Origin: Valencia hispanica
Lineage: Eukaryota > Chordata > Actinopteri > Cyprinodontiformes > Valenciidae
Direction: 5' to 3'
Assembly (NCBI GenBank): GCA_963556495.2
Contig: OY747704.1
Span: 9,388,501 to 9,452,500, forward strand
DNA length: 64,000 nt
Shown one piece after another: positions 28,301 to 34,300 of this stretch. The notes below the pieces were generated by a model. The model saw nothing but the letters and a program-made list of their open reading frames with translations. It did not search any database and was not told where the DNA came from. Positions within the stretch are counted from its first letter, which is position 1. Every line of letters begins with the position of its first letter. The position numbers and the translations under genes were made by a program.

Positions 28301-31300
28301 CTCTGTTTTAAATGCACATTATAACAACACGCATCAACACCATACTCGAGCGGGAGGATGGAGGCTAAGGGTCTTTTCACACCCCTGTTCGCTACAGGCC
28401 ATCAGGGGTTGGGGTCCGGAGGAGAACAACAGGCGGTCTGGTCGGGGTCCTAGGCTGTCGGGCTGCTTTGCAACTGTGGGGCCCTTGGCGGTCTGCTTGT
28501 TTCCGTCCTAGAAGGTAGGGGGTCCATCTCCCGGGTCCGGGGGCTGGTGGCTCTACTGGGGCATCGGTACCTGGACCTGGGAGCATAAAGTGTGTATGGG
28601 GTGTGTGAGTGAGGGTACAGCGTCATTTTTTTGGGTGTCTTGGTGAGTCAGTGAGAATGTATGGGTTTAAGAGGGAGGGAACGTATGACTGTGTCTGTAT
28701 GTCTTTGTCACTCCTGTCAGGTTGGATCTTGGTCTGCCCCCTCGCCTGGCGCACCTCAGGCCTTACACTTAATGGGGGGCCTATTTCCATTCCGTCACTC
28801 CCCACCGGTGACGGGGGCCCCTGCCTGCCGGTGCATCGGTGGTCAATCCAGTTCGGACCTGGTGCGTGCCTGGCCGGGCCTGGGGGGGCCGGTATGTCGG
28901 TCGGCCGATGCGCTGGGCCGATATCGTCCTTTGGTTGGTTGGGGCACCTCTTTTAGAGGTGCCAGGTTTGGGATTGTTGGGTGGTGCCTGCTCGGTGGCT
29001 CGGCGGGATGCGGATCCGGCGTCTCTGCTCGTTTGATCACCTGTTCTGTGCTCACCGTGCGTGGCCGGTTCATTGGCGGGTTGGACCGGCCCTGGCCCTC
29101 GTTGGATGCCTGGTCTCTGCGCCCTGCGTTGCGCGGGATCAGGACCCGGGAGCTGGTACAACTTGGTGTCCAGATGCTGGCTGAGCCCGGCCTGGGGATG
29201 CTGTCCGTCCCCTGCGGCTATCGGTGGGGCGCTGGGATGTTGGCAGTGGGGATTGGCCTAGGTTGGAGGTGGCGCGTGGCGGCCGGCCGCGGCCCCTGCA
29301 GTGCCGGGGGCCCCTCGTCGGCCGGTCCCTTGTCGGTTCCCTGCTGGGGGGTGGGGTGCCCCTGGGCCCCGGCTCTCCCGGTCCATTGACCGGCCCGCCG
29401 TGGCGCGGCCGGTTGCCGGCGGGGCTCGTGGGCTCGTCACTGCTGCCCCCCGGGCCCCTGCATAGTGGCCGCTGGATGTTCCCCTGGGGTTCCCCTTTGC
29501 TCCACTCTTGGGGGATGCGGTCGGCCCTGCCCGGGTCTGCCTGGGGCTCTGGGGGTCCTTTGGACGTCTTTGCTCCGATGTCCTTCATGTCTGCATCGAT
29601 TCCTGGGAGACGGATTGATGCCTGCTCACACCAGCTATCGAACACTCTTATGGAGAAACCTTATATGCACCAGCATGCTAACACACACACATAGATTGAG
29701 GTTATCATTACTAGAGCTTGATTAATCGGTACCATGAGTTTTTCTGTGACATTGTTGTTGTATTTTTATATCTATTTTTGTGTGATGTGGTTGTGTAATT
29801 CTTAGTTCACAGTGTTTGTTTTGTCGATGTTCCTTTTTCGTGTTTTGTTTTGTTTTTTCTCCTCTCTCTGCCGTCCTGTGGGTATGGAGGCAGACTTCAA
29901 TGTCTTCCTGTGTTTTCTTTGTTCCCCTTCCTCTCTTGTATTTTCAACTCACCCTCTCTCTTGACTTTTCGTTTCCTACCTCTCTTCTTCATCTTCCTTC
30001 TTTCTTCTCCTTAATTTTCCATCTCCATGTCCATAACATCAGGAAATAAAAACCCCAACAATTCATAATAAAGATTTTTCACACGTATATCAAGTGGAGG
30101 ACTATAGCAAAAGCTGTACTGCTCCGCTTGTGAAAGTAAATCTGTTGGGCTTCTATTTGGTACTCAGACACCAATTCTGAGCTCCACACTGCCAGTCAGG
30201 ACACGTAAAAAAATAAAAAAAATAAAAAACATACTTTAGCTTCCCAGAAAAGTAATTGGTCTCTATGTTCATCTTTCTCTTGCGCCCTAAAGCCAACCTC
30301 TCACCAATTCATTGACACACATAGGTTTCATCAACACACATAGGTTTGTGAGCTGTTTTATTTGCTGTGTGTTTTAAACAGGTTTTTATCCTGAGTGGAT
30401 CCCATTCTCCCTCTCTTTTCTCTCTCTCTCTCACACACACTTTGATTATATTTTGCGCAGCATTTCGGCTCCTGTCTGGCTGGGCTTGTTAAATCAAATC
30501 AAATCAAACTTTATTTATAAAGCACTTTTCATAAAATAATTGCATCACAAAGTGCTTTACAGGTTAAAATGACCACTTAAAACTACATTCCCATCCCTCC
30601 CCCACAGATTTAAAAGCATGGTCACAGTTATACCTCCCTCTCCCCAACCCAACTCCCATGCACACACAGTTAAAAGCAACTGTAAAAAAGGACATTGGGC
30701 CGAGTGCAGATGAACCATGCAAGGAAACACCATCAGAGGAGCCAAATGCACAGCAGTACATCAACAGCAGCAACCAAGGCACTGACACAGGGTGCCCAGT
30801 GGAGGCAAGACCTAGACCCCCACCTCCACCCAAGCTCCCCCTGGAGAGCACCCAGGCAGCTACAGCCGAGCTCCCAGGGCAGAGGGCTCCCACAGTGGAT
30901 TAAGATAGCAAATTAAAATATAAAAATAAGCAATAAATAAATGTCATAAGATTAAATAGACAAAACTCCATTGTCCCTTGTTCCGTGTTAAAGCTGTGGC
31001 CTGCCCACATGAAGGAGCCACCAAACTTTACCTGTTGCACAGCTCCATTGTTAGCCAGAGCTAATCTCATTGTTCTTTGTTCCCCACGTGTCTGATCTTT
31101 GTTTGAGCCCCCTGGACCAAGGGATTAACCCACCTCCCAGTGGCTAACCCCTTTAGCATCCAGGTCTGTGCATGTTTTGGCTTCTACCTACGGGAAGAAC
31201 CAACGCATGGCTTCCCTCTCCCTTTTTATGATAAACTGTGTTTTGAAGCAATTCCCTGATGCTTATTGTTTGTTCCGTCCATATATTTATTTTCTAAGAT

Positions 31301-34300
31301 TGGTAGTAGTTAGTTTGCATGCTTTAGAATAGATAGGAATTATTGATTAAATGCTTTGGCTGTAAGGCTGATTGATAAAAAAAAAAAGAATTAATGACAC
31401 TTGTTCGAACTCGTTATCTGTGTGAAAGACACCTGTCCACACCTTCAAACAACTAGACTTCAACCTCTACCATGGCCAAGACCAAAGAGCTGTCTAAGGA
31501 CACTAGGGACAATGGGTAAGCACCTTGGGGAGAAGAGAACAACTGTTGGAGCAATTATTAGAAAATGGAACAAATACAAGATCACTGACATTCTCCCTCA
31601 ACCAGTGGCTCCATGCAAGCTCTCATCTTTTGGGGTACACATGATCTTAAGAACGGTGAGGAAACAGCCCAGAACTACACGGGGTAACTGGTCAATGACT
31701 TGAGAGCTGGGACCAAATGTTACTAGAAGTAACACACTACGTTGTTATGGATTCAAATCCTGCAGTGCTCGAAAGGTTCCCCTACTTAAGCCAACAGATT
31801 TCTAAAGACTGTCTAAAGTTGGCCATAGACCATCTGGATGATCCAGAGGAGAATTGGGAGAATGTCTTTTGGTCAGATGAGACCAAAATAAAACTCTTTG
31901 GTATAACGTCACTTGCCATGTTTGGAGGGGAAAGAATGCTGATTTACATCTGAAGAAGAGAATGGGAAAGAGGAGGGAGTTTATGTCTCTGTTGCCCAGC
32001 AAAAACCCCAAAACATTGCAGCTCTAGAGAAGATCTGCATGGAACAATGGGCCAATACACTGTGTGCAAACCTGGTGAAGACATACAGGAAACATTTGAC
32101 CTCTGTCATTGCCAACCAAGGTTACATAACAAAGTATTGAGGTGAACTTTTGTTGACTACTTATTTTGTGACTCATACAATAAATTGCTTAAAAATCGTA
32201 AAATGTGATTTCCAGGATTTTTTGTTTACCTTCTGTCTCACAGTTGTCCCATTTAAAAGGATGAGAGGTCTGTAATTTTCATCATAGGTATATGATGAAA
32301 ATTACAGACCTCTCATCCTTTTAAATGCGATAACTTGCACAATGGGTGGTTGCCAAATAATTTTTCCCCACTAGAACCATCCCAAAATGCTCTGATAAAG
32401 GAATCAATTAGTTTTTTTTGTTGTTTTTTTTATAGACCGCTTTTCATTCAGTCTAAGACAAAGGACTCTATAGATGGTGATGGTAATAAATGGACAGACA
32501 TACTAAATACCTATTAATAGTGGTGTAGACGATGACCTGCAGCTACTGAGGCAGGTGGTACTTATTAAGGTACCACAAGAACAACAACCTCTGCAGGGCG
32601 TTCTTTCAGATAATGTCTGTGAGGACTGCCTCAGATCTCTAGAAAATGTGGATCCTAAGAATCTGAAGTGATTCACACGATACAATATGTTGTTAAACAT
32701 GTATCATGTATCTCACTGCCCCAGTACACCAGCTGATCCACCTCCTGTCTGTATGGACTAATAATTGTCCTGAATCAGGGCGATGATGGATGCATTTCAG
32801 AAAATTTCCTAGACTACTAATGTGTAGTCATTGCAGAGAGGGATTATGCTGCCCAGACTAAAGTTTGTACATGTATAGGCCACACTTGAATAAAAGCCAC
32901 AGGTTTTCATGTTGTAACATGAGATAATTACACAGAAAAACAGTATATGGTATAATAGTAGGAGGTAATGTTTTGTCAGAACAACAGAAGAGTTGGCCTT
33001 AACTCACTATATATACTTATTTGTGGAAAACATCATCCATGTCAGAACAATGAGATGCTTCCCTTAAAAAAACTAGATCACTGATGACCTGAAGGAACTG
33101 CTAAAAGGAGGAAAAAAATCAAGCAGGCAGGCTCAAACTCATTACTAACAAAACCTCAAATATACATTATACAAACTGATCTTCTGAACTAATGCATTAT
33201 ATTTGAAAAGTACAAAGTAACAGTGTGGCTTGGCCATCAGAGAGGCTATGGTTAAAATGTGGTTGCTAAAACAGCAAACCAGTCTTATAGGGATGGGTGA
33301 TATGGACTCATAATTTCATTACGTTATTTATATTAGTTATTAGCAGGTTAACACTAAAAGATAAAAGTATTTAACCAAGAGGACGTATAAACCTTTTTAG
33401 GGTTTCTCATTAAAGACCAACATACACTACTCACAAAAAGTTTGGGATATTTGGTGAAATTTATGGAAAACATAAAACTAGGGATTTCCTCATCTCAAGA
33501 ATGTGGAGACGAAAGCCAACAACAGTGGAGGGTATGCCACACCAAAAAATGTCAATGTTTCAACAATCTGTCATGTGCCCTTGAGCATCAGTCATAGCTT
33601 TACCACAATATCTCATACTGTTCACAAGTTGACTTATTGTCTGCCGAGGCATAGCATCCCCCTCTTCTTCTTGAGTTAAAAGCCTCTACATGGCGACTGA
33701 GCTGAGCCTACAGGTTTTCCATGGGATTCAGACCTAGAGAAAGGGCAGGAAACGCAGTTCCAGCAGTTATTGTCTAATGACGAGAACTCGATGAGCTGGA
33801 GCATTGTTGTACATGAAGATGAAATTAGCTTTGTGTTGTTCATGCAGGTGCTCAGTGACAGGATCAATTGTTATTCAGGTAGTATGGGATTGTCAATATA
33901 CCATTCACGAAGTGTCAGTGTATTGACCTAAAAAACATATGCCCACACCGACCACTGCCACCAAAGGCTTATCTGGTGACAACAGTTGCTGATGCATAAC
34001 GCTCTTCTTGACGTTTCCAACATAATTGGGGACTGTCATTTGTGCTCAACGTGAATTGTTTTCCTCAAAATAGCAATGAGGCCCACTGGTCCCTTGTCAA
34101 GCGTAAAGGCTGCCTAGCCCATGCAGCGATGCCTCTGCCTAGTGGTATGGTCAAGTACCCTTGCAGGTCAACTAGTCATGAGTGTGGGATGCAACCAAAG
34201 AACATCCACTTCTGTGCCTTCCTGTGACTCTTCCTGTCTCTTGATCTCTGTTCCAACCTGCCGATGCCCCTTTGTAACACGCTAAGCTCAGCTCACACTT

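Larger units (their letters stand above)
23440..30085 (+). mobile_element. Tx1/L1-type LINE, sense in intron 3
   Basis: A 5'-truncated LINE of about 6.6 kb. In order: the C-terminal end of ORF1 (23440-23666), a leader, ORF2 endonuclease (24075 on), ORF2 reverse transcriptase (to about 27345), and a long G-rich 3' region ending near 30055-30085 in AATAAA-rich DNA. It lies on the same strand as UBE2L3. Frameshifts and stops are few for an old copy but enough to inactivate it. The Tx1/L1 call follows from the domain order and motifs; it was not checked against a library. Confidence 0.8.

Noticed and set aside
27430..29725. Many long open frames on both strands, up to 242 codons
   Set aside because: They come from extreme G/C bias in a LINE 3' region. 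Frames overlap on all phases and show only Gly/Arg/Pro/Trp-rich low-complexity composition.
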